From Paulownia fortunei (taxonomy: Eukaryota; Streptophyta; Magnoliopsida; Lamiales; Paulowniaceae), in contig CM033111.1 in NCBI GenBank assembly GCA_019321725.1, forward strand, positions 496,001-560,000: a stretch of 64,000 nt of DNA, read 5' to 3'. Position 1 is the stretch's first letter, and the number at the start of each line of letters is the position of its first letter. A program made the translations under genes and the position numbers. The notes under the pieces are model-generated. The model did not search any database. It saw only the letters and a program-made list of their open reading frames with translations, and was not told the origin of the DNA. Positions 41,672-53,500 of the stretch are shown here, piece after piece.

Positions 41672-44573
41672 TTATCTCCACCAATCTGGTATTTTCAGCC
41701 TTCTACTCCGGTGTACAGCAAGCTTAACTGCAGGAACCTTCTGCTTCACCTGCCTCCAAATCATATTGACAGCATCGTCTTTCTTTGGAGGATACTGGTA
41801 TTCAAAGTGATGAGAAATGCTTTTAAGCCGCAACCACATTTTAACCCATTTCTCTTTTGAAACTCTCCTGAGCTCACTGACCATATAGCCTGGTTTCAGT
41901 GCCTCGTTATCTGAGAAGAAGATGGAGAACTCCTTGTAGTCTATTTCATTTTCAAATGGTAGCTCAATTCTGTCACTCACAATAACAGGAACACAGTGGC
42001 TCACAATAGCATCAAACAGTCGGCAAGATGATGGAGTGTCCCCGGCAGGATGGAGACAAAACTTTGATGAACGCATTTGTTCAGCAGACTAGTGTAAGCA
42101 AAAGAAAGATGCAGTGTGAGATGAAAAATAGAAGCTCGGCATGATTGCAAAGATGTAACTTTATATGTGAGCTGAAACAACTATACAGAGGAGGTCCTCA
42201 TCTTCTTGAACAGAACAATGTCGAACATTTCTTAAGTTTTCACAATGCAAAGATTTCAAGCAGATTAGTCACTTGAAATATCTTTACTGTGTTCAGGAGC
42301 AAAGAAGAGTAATTGTAAATACTCATATCATGCATAAAATTTTGCAAATAAAACAAAAAATCACAAATGGATTTGAAAGGATCTGTCCTAGACTGAAGAA
42401 GGAGAATCCCAGTGCCCAATAGTGCAATTTCCACATCAATATTAATAAAAATGCAGCTGCACATGCTCTAGTATTTATATAGTAGTCCCATCACTATCAA
42501 TTTTTAGATGGAAAGAATAATTGTTAAAGGACTTACAGCTTTGAAGCCTTCCTCCGATGCATAGGCCTCCTCATATATGACATCTTTTGTTCCGTTTAAC
42601 ATCTTATGCAGTTGAGTACGAATTTTCCCCTCCTGCCACATTAGTATGTCAGAAATATTTACTGCTTCACTAAACAAATCATGAAGACATGATATAAATC
42701 AATTGATTGGCATACATCTTTCCTCTTAGTCCTCCCACGGAAGAAGAGAAGTGTCTCACGAGACTCGTATGGATCCTCATGGTCTTCATTGGCATATGAT
42801 TCTACCATGTGTGGATAGGGGGCAACAATGTCTTTTGCTAGTCTAGAAATGTGAACTATGCGGCCAAAATCAGCAACAATGAATATGGAAGAATTAACTT
42901 TATCACGATAATGTCTGAAAGCATTTGGATGATGCAGGGGAATCACATGGTCTCGTCCACCAGACCTTTTCCAATAATCCGATGCTCTTAAAATATTTAC
43001 GATCTCAAGCTACAGTGAGAAACAAAGGTTATCAGCTGTATAGAAAGAGAAGAAGGATTGACGTAGGAAGCCAAAAAGAAAAATAAATTACCCCTAATTT
43101 CATCTCTCAGTCATTAATAATATCAAATACAGATAGGAGAGAGGCAACAAGAAGTCAGCAACTACTGGTAGTGAGCACTTTCAACTTGGCTTGGAGCTAT
43201 TTTAATAGTAATTCATATAAAATGAGCCAAGTTCTGGTTTTATGAATTCATTGCAGAAAAGAAGATTCCATAACAAGAGGTATTTATGAATCCACTACTA
43301 CAGCATAGGTCCAATATGATACACGGTGGACAAGCTTCGGTTTTAGTCAGAAGGACTAAATGGCAGATCCAGAAGAAAGGATCCAGTGGCAAGAATATTC
43401 AGAGAAGCCATAAGATGCTCAAACTCACAGAATTATAAAGACTTAAAGACAAAGATATGAAGCAGTGTAATAATATACTCCTCATTCCACTCTGCACCTA
43501 CTTTTTCAATACCCTCACTTGAATGCACTTAATAATTTCAACATATCATTATACATGCATGTCAAGTTTCTATTTAAGAGTTGAAAAGTCGAAAAACTGG
43601 CTGCACAAGATTCACCAAGTAGCTGATCAAGACGATAACAAAGTGATCAAAACTTATTAACTCATCCAGCAGAAGCTATAGTAAGGTGTTCACTAAGCTC
43701 CTAACAAAACCATACTAGTTTCCACTTACCAAACTAAATCATCGAGTCCTCCAGGAACCATATACTAGTTAAAATCCATTAGTGAAAATGTAAATCATAG
43801 ACCACGAAAAAATTATTCACCTACAACGACATCCAGCATTCAAGTTTCTATTTCAAAGAAAGCAAACGGTTATTTCACAAACAATGAAACAAAATGTGTG
43901 TTTGGAAGAAAATTCATGAACAATGAACAAACATTATAACATGTCGCTAGTTAATACATTATTAATTCAATAAAAAGTAACAAATGCTACAACAGTAATC
44001 TCACTTCGAGCCGCCAAACTAAGATAAAAAGGTTAATATCCACAACAAAACAATGACACCCAAAAATAAATAAATAAAACGCACCTGCAACTTCTCATCA
44101 ACCGTATTCAACTCCGCCATGCTTCGAACATGAACATTGAAACTAAGCGACGAGAAAAACGGCACAAAAAACACGTCAGCTGAATCCGGATCAGAAACCC
44201 GAACAGCCTCCCGAGTCAACCCGAACTCCTCATTTCCCTCGTACAAAAGCGAAGCCATCATCCAGTACTCCACACTGTGCTGTTTCCGGAGCCCATCATT
44301 CCACCTCCACGCCGGGATATTCGCCGCAGTAACAGGAGTCTTGTCGGGAAAAGAGGGGTCCATCAATCCGACGTTGAAACGACCCGGCAAATCGTACATG
44401 TACACGCGGAGAGGTGGCGATCCCGTGTGGCAGGGGGTAGCATTGTTGAGCTGGGGGAAGAAGGAGAGAAATTGGGATTTGTAGTCGAGGGTTCCGGCCA
44501 GGAGTAATGAACCGAAGAGTAAGGGAATGCATACTGACAAGCAAATGAGAGTCCTGTTTATCGATTTTTGCAT
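41672..44573 (-). CDS. Exostosin-family (GT47) glycosyltransferase, type II membrane protein (At1g67410-like)
   Basis: Four exons: 44,573-44,085, 43,009-42,716, 42,632-42,537 and 42,088-41,672, all GT-AG and phase-compatible, giving 431 residues. Golgi type II topology: a short cytosolic start, then a signal anchor at about residues 9-30 ([19 protein letters not shown]). The exostosin domain follows: [13 protein letters not shown] (about 55-67), [39 protein letters not shown], and the donor-binding block [22 protein letters not shown] with CVPVIVSD. Related plant proteins (ARAD group) are proposed pectic arabinosyltransferases; the substrate of this one is not known from sequence. The start is the only ATG preceding the anchor. 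Intron 1 is about 1.1 kb. The gene is transcribed away from the transposon-rich region. Confidence 0.92.
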
Positions 44574-44799
44574 TTATTTTCGAGCAAGATTTCAGCGTAA
44601 AGAGGAGTGAGAATTGGACAACTGAGATGTGAAGAAATTGGATTTTGGAAGAAATTGAATCAAATTTAGGGTTTTGGATTTACGTAATTTTGGGATTGGG
44701 GACAATGAAATGGAGTAGAGAGATTTTGAGAATGATTTGATACAGAGAATTTGATGTGTTGAAGCGCAGTGAACTTGGGGATCATGAATTGCTTTTTAC

Positions 44800-45646
44800 T
44801 TGGGCTAATGGAAAAACCATTTTTTCTGATTTTTACATTTAGGTCTTAACAAAAACTTCTTTTTCTATTTTGTTTTTCTCTCTCTCTCCTCCCATTTTTA
44901 TGGATGACCCCGACACAAAATTTTATATGATAATTGAAAAGTAATTTTTTTATATTTTTATATTAATATTTTAAAAAATAATAAGTGAGAACTCATGTTG
45001 TCATAATATTATTTCAAATAAAATATTATTTTTTAAAAAAATCATATTTTAAAAAATTGAACATTATTTTAAATATTTCCAAAGCAATAAAATTGGGACA
45101 CACGGAGTATAAGTTTAGTTTGAACCCCAGCCTAATTTATATTTTGAACCTTAGTAAGTAACAGAAAATAAATAAAAAATAAATCATGACGTTGTATAAT
45201 TTCGAGTATATGTATTATTCACTAATATTCAAAATTCAACCGACCAAGGGAAATACAACCAGATGGGGAATTGGGGAGATTTTTCTCCATTGAATGTACA
45301 TTTCTTTTTTTTTCATTTTCTATGATATTTAAGTACATTTGACAAAGATTTTTCCTTAAAAAAAAAAGAAAAAGGGAACTTCATTTCCTTCCTTGATAAA
45401 TGTCGAAAGAAACAGTTTGAACGACATTGAGTTATCGTGTCAATTTGCTGCAAACTTGAATTTAATTTACGGCCCAATTATGTTCATAATTTAATGGGCG
45501 GATCATCGAGATGTATTCGGATTGATGATCTTGGGCTGTCATGAGCAATTAAAAGATGGGCTTATCTATTATTTGGGCCGTTATCATGGCCCATATTTGG
45601 AATAATTCTAAGACGAGTAGCGGAAGCAACAACAATGTTGCAAAAT
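44800..45646. other. Promoter region of the GT47 gene and flank of the retrotransposon
   Basis: AT-rich, no gene. TGGGCT-type elements occur near 44,801 (ACTTGGGCT), 45,533 and 45,555; a C/T-rich stretch lies at 44,876-44,896. Nothing else is recognised. Confidence 0.5.
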
Positions 45647-46467
45647 TGTTGGTAGTTCCACCTGCGTGGGAATGGCCACCAAATTTGACAAGAAAAAAAA
45701 ACAAAAGCAAATGACTCACAAAGAAAATGAAAACAAAAGAAAAGGAAAGAAAAGTTGGGGCTACTCATTACCAATTTTGACAATACCACCCCTCCAGCCA
45801 CATCCGCCGAAAGCAAATTTGAGGAGCCTCCATTGTTTGTCATTTGGTGTTAGACATTTTCCTATAAATAGAAATTCTTATGGAGCAAATCAAGTAGAGA
45901 CTCAATCAATAAATAGAGAATTTGGATAAAAAAAACTCCTTGACTGTTTCAAGTGGTAGAGTTTTTTTTTAAAATATTAAGAATGTGTATTATAAAATAG
46001 TGAAGTTGAGTTTTTCCATAGTATAAAAGTTTTAAAGAAATTAGTGGGTTTTCTTTTGAAATATTTAATATTGTTATAAAATATACCAAAAATAGAGCAT
46101 TTTTATATTTTCTCTATTTTTGTAATTAACTAAAACTTGGGCAAAAGTTTGAGGTATTTGTAATTACTATTTATTAGTGGATTTTCGATGAGTATTTGCC
46201 TCGTAGTTTTTTTCTTATTCTTTTAGGATTTTTCACGTAAATTTGGTTTCTTGATTTATTATTTTATTTATCTTAATTTTTATTTTAATTTGGATAATTA
46301 TTTATTTATGGTATTTAATCCATTGCATATAATATTATTTAAATAAATTTTGTCTAATGAAACTGTATTTTAAGTGGGACCATTGTGACATCTCCAATCT
46401 TTCATTGGAGTTTGCTATAATTATTACTATTTGTTTGTGGGTTTTTTATTACCGTGGTATCCCAACA
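45647..46467 (+). repeat. 5' LTR of the copia element
   Basis: Bounded by TGTTG and CAACA, 821 bases. It shares with the 3' LTR TGGCCACCAA, AAAGCAAATTTGAGGAG, CATTTGGTGTT, CCTATAAATAGA (TATA box) and GTATTTGCCTCG blocks. Divergence is considerable, so the insertion is old. Confidence 0.8.
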
Positions 46468-46469
46468 AG

Positions 46470-46482
46470 TGGTATCAAAGCC
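46470..46482 (+). other. Primer-binding site (initiator Met-tRNA type)
   Basis: TGGTATCAAAGCC, one base different from the usual TGGTATCAGAGC of plant copia elements, two bases downstream of the LTR end. Confidence 0.8.
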
Positions 46483-46508
46483 TGTGTTCAATTTTTCTGT
46501 CTCTATTC

Positions 46509-47247
46509 ATGATGGATGAAAGAGATGACACCAGAGCCATAATTAAGTTAACAGCAAATAACTACACAATGTGAAAGTCAATAATGGAGGATATTCTCTT
46601 TTGTAAGGATCTTTATGATCCAATTGAGAATGGTGAAGGCAAGCCCGATGATAAAGATGAGAAAACATGGAACCGGTTTAATAGAAAGACTATTGGAATA
46701 TTTCGACATTTTATTGATCAGAACGTGTTTTATCACTTTACTTAAGAAACTATTGCCCATAGTCTGTAGAAGAAATTGAAAGCCATGTACGAGAGAAAAC
46801 ACGTTCAGAATAAAACTTACTTGATCAGACAACTTGTCAATTTGAAGTACAATGAGGAAAGTTATATTGTCGAGTACTTGAGTATTTTTCAGAGTATCTT
46901 AACTCAACTAACAATCATGAGCTTAATGTCTAATGACGAGATGAAAGTGTTATTTTTATTGGGATCTTTGCCAGACAGTTTTTGGACATTGATCGTGTCA
47001 CTTAGGAATTCTGCTCATGATGATGTTTTAACTATAGATATAGTCAAAATAGCTTGTTTAATGAGGAAACAAGATACAAAAAATAAAGTGCAGAAAGCTC
47101 TTAGGCTGTCGTCGTTGAGTCATAGGGAGATAGAAATGCAATGATCGCGATAGAAGAAGAGGACGATCAAAATCTCGTGATCCAAGAAAATATTATTATT
47201 ATCACAAACCTAGACACATGATAAAAGATTGCTTTAAGAAGAAGTAA
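46509..47247 (+). pseudogene. Copia gag with nonsense codons
   Basis: The frame from ATG 46,509 contains LTANNYT, MEDILFCKDLYDPIE, KTWNRFNRKTIG, YLIRQLVNLKYNEE and VLFLLGSLPDSFWTL, typical of copia gag. Stops interrupt it at 46,572 (TGA), 46,743 (TAA) and 46,767 (TAG); the frame then stays open from 46,776 to 47,142. A zinc-knuckle relic YYYYHKPRHMIKDCFKKK follows at about 47,190-47,247, with the first two Cys positions replaced by Tyr. Confidence 0.8.
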
Positions 47248-47390
47248 AATGAAAAAATTGAGGAAAATAAAAAAAGGACAAACCAGAAAAAAAAAAGTGG
47301 ACAGTGATAATGAGAAAGATACGATGACCACTACTTTTTTCTGATAGTGATGTTGTTGTGTTCTCTTCTGCATAACACAATTGTATCCAT

Positions 47391-47681
47391 ATGGCTAGTT
47401 CAGATGCTAATTGGGTTATTGATTCAGCAGCCTCTTTTTATACAACACCCAACAAGGAGTTTTTCAGTACCTACAAAATTGAAGATTTTGGTACTGTTAG
47501 GTTCGAGAACAACAATCAAGCAAGAATTGTTGGGGTTGGAGATGTGTGTATTTGGACGAATACTAGTTGCACACTATTTTTGAAGGATGTTCATCATGTG
47601 TGTAATTTATGCATGAATTTGATTTATGGAGTAGAATTAGACAGTCGAGGTTATGTTAGTTGTTTCAGCAATAAAAGGTAA
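47391..47681 (+). pseudogene. Copia aspartic protease fragment
   Basis: Encodes WVIDSAASFYTTPNKEFFST, then DFGTVRF and IVGVGDVCI, the pre-integrase protease segment of copia polyprotein. The DSA in place of DSG/DTG at the active site may be a family variant or a loss. The frame closes at 47,681 and nothing recognisable as integrase follows. Confidence 0.75.
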
Positions 47682-48529
47682 AAGCTTACAAATGGTTTAA
47701 GGGTAGTTACGAGAGGAGTTGTTTGTGATAATTTGTACAAGACTCGTGTAAAAGTGTATTCTGCTCTAATTTACTACAATTGAGAATGAGTCTTCATCAA
47801 ATTTGTGGTATAACAGAGTGACTTACATTAATGAAAATGAAAGAGTTTGGCAAGGAAGTTCCTCATTCATTTTGCCAAAAGTATGCCATTGATATCCTGT
47901 AATTATTGTTCTGACAAATAGAGTTGAGTTTTCTTTTCCCTCATTTACAAATAAAAAAAAAAAAAAGAGTTTTTTGGGTGCAATGTGTTTGCACATATTA
48001 GTTGCAAAATAAATTTGATAGTAATGTCGTTTCATGTATTTTTTGAGTTGTGAGTGTTGTATAGGTTTGAAATATAATGTATCGAAAGATAGTAAGATAC
48101 CAGTATATGTTTAGAGATTGTACAACCACGAGTTAGTATTCTCAATCTTACTCCATATTCTCATTTGTTAGAGGTATGTCCAGTCAAAGGGAATTTTCAA
48201 ATAAATGTTCGGGATGTTTGCAACATCAGTGATATGCTACTCACTTGGAGTGTTGAGTATAGGGGAAATGTACCATTTATCAAGTAGCGCATAAAAGTTT
48301 GGTTGGTCGACCAATGAATATTGCTTTTCGTTGAGAGTGCCCAATAGTATGTAGAGATTGTACAACAATATTTTGTTTGCTCATGACAAGAGTACCTCTT
48401 CGACAAATGATTAATCATAGTTTCACAAATTTTCTAGCAGACCAGTGTGATTTATTCACGAAATCTTTTTTCGGTGTATATTTTGTGTGTATATTGATTG
48501 AACCCCAACATAAAGTGGAGGGAGAGAAT

Positions 48530-49432
48530 TATTGATAGGTCCCCCATGTGGTGGTGGCCACCAACTTTGACAAGAAAAAGAAAAGAAAAACAAAACAAAA
48601 GCAAAATGCAGATAAAGAAAATAAAATAAAATAAAGTTAAATAAAAGTTGGCCTACCGATTACTAATTTTGACAATACCATTCCCCCCGCATCATGCACC
48701 GAAAGCAAATTTGAGGAGTCTTCCTTATTTTTCATTTGGTGTTGAGAATTTGCCTATAAATAGACATTCTTATGAAGTAAGTGAAGTAGAGAGTGCGAAC
48801 AGAGCAAAACCAAGAAAGAGAAATTTAGCTGGGAGATTCCTTCGACACTCTTTTGAATGGGAGAGTTTTTCTCTAAGTGAGGGATAATTTTCTTCAAAAA
48901 TGGAGAATTATTTCTCCAAATAGAGGGAGATTTTTTCTCTAAATATTATGAATGTGTGTCATAAAATAGTGGACTTGAGTTTCTCCACAATGTAAGAGCT
49001 TTTGAGAAATTAGTGGTTTTTTTTTGTATTTAATAGTGTTGTGATATATACCAAACGAGAGTATTTTTATATTTTCTTCATTATTATAATTAACTCAAAC
49101 TAGGGGCAAAAGTTTGAGGTACTTATAATCACTATTTGTTAGTGGATTCTTAGTGGATATTTGCCTCGTGTTTTTTCTATTATTCTTTTGGGTTTTTTTA
49201 CGTAAAATTTAGTATCTTAGTTTATCACTTTATTTTTCTTAGTCTTCATTTTGATTTGGATAATTATTTATTTGGAGATATTTAGTCCGTTGCGTATAAT
49301 ATTATTTAAGTAAGATATGTTTAAGAAGACTAGGTTTAAGTGGAATTTTGTTGCCTCTTCAACCTTTCATGAAAATTTACTGTAATTAGTACTATTTATT
49401 TATAAATTTTTTATTACCCTAATATTCCTACA
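48530..49432 (+). repeat. 3' LTR of the copia element
   Basis: Begins TATTGATAGG (ancestral TG now TA) and ends CCTACA, 903 bases. It has extra copies of a GAGAATTATTTCTC-like motif (about 48,880-48,950) that the 5' LTR lacks. The final 130 bases resemble an isolated fragment at 55,172 more than they resemble the 5' LTR. Confidence 0.75.
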
Positions 49433-49521
49433 AAAAGTGGGACTAATTTAATAGTTTATAATAAATTTGAAAATTAATTAATATTCTACTGTGTAACGAA
49501 AGAGGTTTAAAAATTTGCATG

Positions 49522-49577
49522 AAAGCGCGTTTGAGGGTTGCACTTTCAGCTGAAAGTGCAACCCTCAAATGCGCTTT
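49522..49577. repeat. 56-bp near-perfect palindrome
   Basis: The arms 49,522-49,549 and 49,550-49,577 are reverse complements over 28 bases with one G/T mismatch (49,529/49,570) and no spacer; the centre is CAGCTG. The arm reads AAAGCGCGTTTGAGGG then TTGCACTTTCAG. It marks the left edge of the Mutator-like element, and a diverged inverted pair with the same words lies at its right edge. Confidence 0.95.
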
Positions 49578-50486
49578 TATTTTTTATTTTTTAAAATATT
49601 GGTAAAAGCGTAATTTTCTGTTGCGCTTTGAATCATAATATTACCAAGCACAACTTTTAGTTGCGGTTCTACTAATAATTGCACAATTTTCTCAAATTAT
49701 GGAATGTGCAATTATATATATATATATATAAAATTATATATATATACATAAATATATATAAAAATATATATAACAATATTTAGAAAACATAATTATATAT
49801 ACACATAATCAACAAAGATAAAAATTTAAGCAAACACATTTGATTATACAATATTATTGTAATAATATTATTTACTTAAGCTATAATAATATTTTACAAT
49901 AAATAACATAAATTTATATTGTTTAAATATTTTTTTTACTTAAGCTATAATATGTATTTAAATTTATACAATATGTATTTAAATATTTTAATAAAAATAG
50001 TAACAATACTATTTTTGCTTTATAATCACACAATTAATTTTTTCGAATAATAATTACAGTATTGAATATTTACATTATATAAATTTTGAAAAATACAAGA
50101 ATAAAAAAAGTACTAAAAATGGCCACCAGTACCACAAGTACGTCGGTGGTGTTGTCATCTATCTCGACGTCCACCCTCAACAGCAGCATCAGTATCATGT
50201 AACTGATTTTGCTCGGATCATCAACATATGTACTGTAGTTTAAATTGAAACTCGATTGACCTGATGAAGTTGTGAAGCTCGACTCTCCATGATTATATTA
50301 CCCGCTATCTAAATATAGAAATGCAACAAGTGAAAGAATAAACTCTCTACGTCCAGAATCGTGTCATGAATGCTGCTGAACAAACGGTGTCTGCGTCATG
50401 CCTAAATCTGAATTGAATAATATAGAGAACGACATCATAGATGGTGGCATACCCCAGTACGGAGTGAATGGGTCATCCGATTGTGC

Positions 50487-51905
50487 CTATTCAGGCACAT
50501 AATAGTTGGCGGTATTATTCAGATCGTGTGATACATGATGTGTCGAGGTGGATAGACCCGCCGCCTCATCTATTATACTAGACATAAATGGATTAGAAAT
50601 ATCGTAAGATGTAGAAGCGTGGCTAGTAAATACAGCACTTGTCGAGGTAGAGGGACCCGCGTCATCTATTACTCTACTACGCCTCCTCGTCCTCCTGTCT
50701 GCGTCTTGTGGTGGTGGCGATATTAACATATTTATAGCATCTTGTTGTCTACGAAGTAGGCATCTGAGATCATTAGTGGTGTGCAAAGTGAAACTATATC
50801 TTCATTGTTTGCGCCATCAATACTGAGTCAAATCTCTTAACCGCCATACTCTGAAATGCGTGTAAAAATAAATAATATTAAAGAATATCATAATATATGA
50901 TGCATACACATTATAAAAATTATTATTAACGAATATCTTACCATAGCTTCCAAATCTGATATGTGTAGCGGCTGGTACCCCTCTTACATAGGCAAATGGG
51001 ATGGTGATATCAGACGACGGGAAATCCGATTATACCAATCCATATAGCGAGACTCAGTACTATCCGACTCAGTAATGAAAGGGCTGAGAATAATAAGTTG
51101 ATGTCTATCTTCCCACCGCAACACATACTTTCAGTGATATCGAGCTCAATCCTCTCCACTATATCCCCTGCGGTCTACATCGTGTAGAGTCTCCTCATGC
51201 GCTGGTATATCTAGTGGAATGTACTGTCGCATGACCCGCTCTGGGTGATGGAACTCCACGATGACATAGTTGATTAATGGACAATGAGATCTCCATAGTG
51301 GGGTATTACACATTGGACCCAATACCATAATATCCGGTGAAATCATGTCATATGGCTTCCATATAAATTGTAATTAAAAAATATATTAATTTTAATTATT
51401 TGTACATATATGAAAAGAAAAATCAAATCAAATTTAAATAAATGCCTTAAATTCTACTCACATCTCTATCAGTCATCCTATCTAGTATATCTCTAATAAT
51501 CTTAACAGAATGACTCGCCGTATGCGTGAAGCTATAATACTGCATCTACCTATATATATATAAAAACAATCAATAAATAATAATTATAAAATATTAGTCG
51601 AACTTAATATTTATTGTTATTGAATAATACCTTACACCATACGGAGGAAGTGGAAGCTTATGAGCATTAACGCTAATGAGTGGGCCCATATTAACTCACG
51701 AACATAATCGTTTTGGCACCAATGTGGTAATGTGAGACATGGGCCCATATATGCAATGTATATTAAAAATAACATACGTGATAAACATACTAGTATGACA
51801 TAAGAAAGTTATGATAGTTATACGAGAGTGTTATATAAAGTTTACCTGTAGAAGTACTATCGCACCACTAGTAACATTCTTATCTCTATCAGATGCAGTG
51901 CACAA
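50487..51905 (-). pseudogene. Plant mobile domain (MAIN-like) portion of the element
   Basis: Spliced-looking pieces: LCTASDRDKNVTSGAIVLLQ ending at a GTAAAC donor (51,845), HKLPLPPYG near 51,650, SFTHTASHSVKIIRDILDRM near 51,500, and 51,346-51,146 (WRSHCPLINYVIVEFHHPER, LHDVDRRGY). These follow the order of the plant mobile domain found in MAIN/MAIL-type proteins and in some transposons. A Ser/Thr-rich tail (50,786-50,487) with RRQQDAINMLISPPP follows. Stops interrupt the whole. Confidence 0.7.
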
Positions 51906-51906
51906 C

Positions 51907-53500
51907 TCACGATGCACAGACAGACATATGAAGAAACCATCTCCAAGCTGTAAATATTTCTTCATCAACAACTGCAAAAGTTAGAGGCAAAACATGTTGA
52001 TTCGCATCCATCCCCATAGCAATCAACAACTTGTGTCTGTACTTTGTGTAAAAATGTGTTCCATCCATAATTATTATTTTGTGACAATTTTGGAACCCAT
52101 CGATACATGGCTTGAATGCCCAAAATACATATTTCAATATTTTTTTTTTGAGAACTCATTATTGATGTGATGACACTCCACAATTATTCCTGAATTCCAT
52201 TTTTGCAGAGCTCCTAAATACTTAGGCAATTTTCTAACTGAGCTCTTCCAAGTGCCATCAACATTTTTCCTTGCGCGTTTCAAACCGTGCCAATCCTTAT
52301 GATATGAAATTTCATATTGATACTTATCTTTCACATTTTGTTGGACATATTTAATCTCATAGGTCGAGTCACACTAAACTATACCCGTACGCAACCTAAC
52401 GATCATATTTTTACACAAGTTGTCAGACACTAAATTCATAAGACAAGTATGGGGGCCTCCCTACTTGGTGATTTTTTATAAATCAAGCTTTGCTTTCAAT
52501 GATGCTCGAAGCCCCCAAGTACACTACGTGGTCAATATATTATGTCTGCATTCCACTTTTTATAATTTTGGTGTACTCTCAACAACCTGATACTCACGTC
52601 TCACAACTCGTACGGAGTAATCTTTAAGTGAAGCTTACATATTTTTCTTGTCTTTGAATATTATACCCTTTTCAAGTTCTCCTATAATAAAGTTGTAAAA
52701 CTTTCCCCTATTTGGAATATCAATAGAATCCACAAGTATTTCTGAGTAACATGTGGTGAAGAACGGAATGGTCGGATTAGAGTCATATTCATTTGTTGTT
52801 GAGGACATTGATGTATAAACTGACACTTGATGCTGGGACGAGTTGGTCTCATCATGCTGCTCATACATCTCTTCCAGATCATCAATTTCGGCCCCATCAT
52901 CATCATCATCATCAATTTCATCGGGCTCGAAATCAACATGTTTTTAGCACCAAAACTATCGATAAGTGGTTCAGACAGTTCATCAATATATACATTATAC
53001 GGCTTTGTATCTGTACCTTCAAAATGCTCTTAACCGAAGCTTGAACCACTTACATTAAGGTTATTGATGCCAACACTTGTCATCTCTTACATCACTGTAG
53101 GCATTTCAAACACACTATCATATGTTAAAAATGATGCATACTGATAATACTCATTGTTTGTCGGTATCTCAGACACAATATTATGAACCATTTGTTCTGC
53201 CTCAACATAAATATTTACAAATTGATTTTCCATTCCCGAATAAAAAAAAACTCCAAATCTTCATCATCAGTTATTGATATTAGTTGTGATATATTGTTGC
53301 AATAGTATTTATCAAATAATTTTAATAATAACTATTTATCATCAACGCCCGTTATCTGATATACTTCAATAGTAATTTAGAAAATTTTGTCCTACGAGAT
53401 ATTCTCCAATTACAGGGTGATCATATGTCAATGAATTAACATCTTATATAATTTGACCACCAAAATATACCAGAACATCGATATTGTTCCTATTTGGCAT
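51907..53500 (-). pseudogene. MULE transposase, N-terminal part, multiply disrupted
   Basis: Recognisable pieces on three frames: 52,868-52,635 (FYNFIIGELEKGIIFKDK, the usual start of the MuDR entry domain), 52,334-52,134 (YEISYHKDWHGLKRARKN to NSGIIVECHH) and 52,137-51,907 (FWAFKPCIDGFQNCHKIIIM, DGTHFYTKY). The Asp of the first DDE block is kept. A (CAT)n run at about 52,895-52,920 encodes the poly-Asp part of the linker in one frame. Not functional. Confidence 0.8.

Larger units (their letters stand above)
45647..49432 (+). mobile_element. Degenerate Ty1/copia LTR retrotransposon, internally deleted
   Basis: The 5' LTR (TGTTGGTAG...CCCAACA, 45,647-46,467) is followed two bases later by a primer-binding site for initiator Met-tRNA. 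A purine-rich tract at 48,512-48,527 precedes the 3' LTR (48,530-49,432). Flanks AAAAT and AAAAG form an imperfect 5-bp target duplication. Interior order is gag, zinc knuckle, then protease; integrase, reverse transcriptase and RNase H are not recognisable, so a large deletion has occurred. Gag contains three nonsense codons. The element cannot move by itself. Confidence 0.85.

Noticed and set aside
50487..53500. Domesticated transposase gene
   Set aside because: Multiple in-frame stops and frame changes in both the transposase and the mobile-domain parts exclude a working protein.
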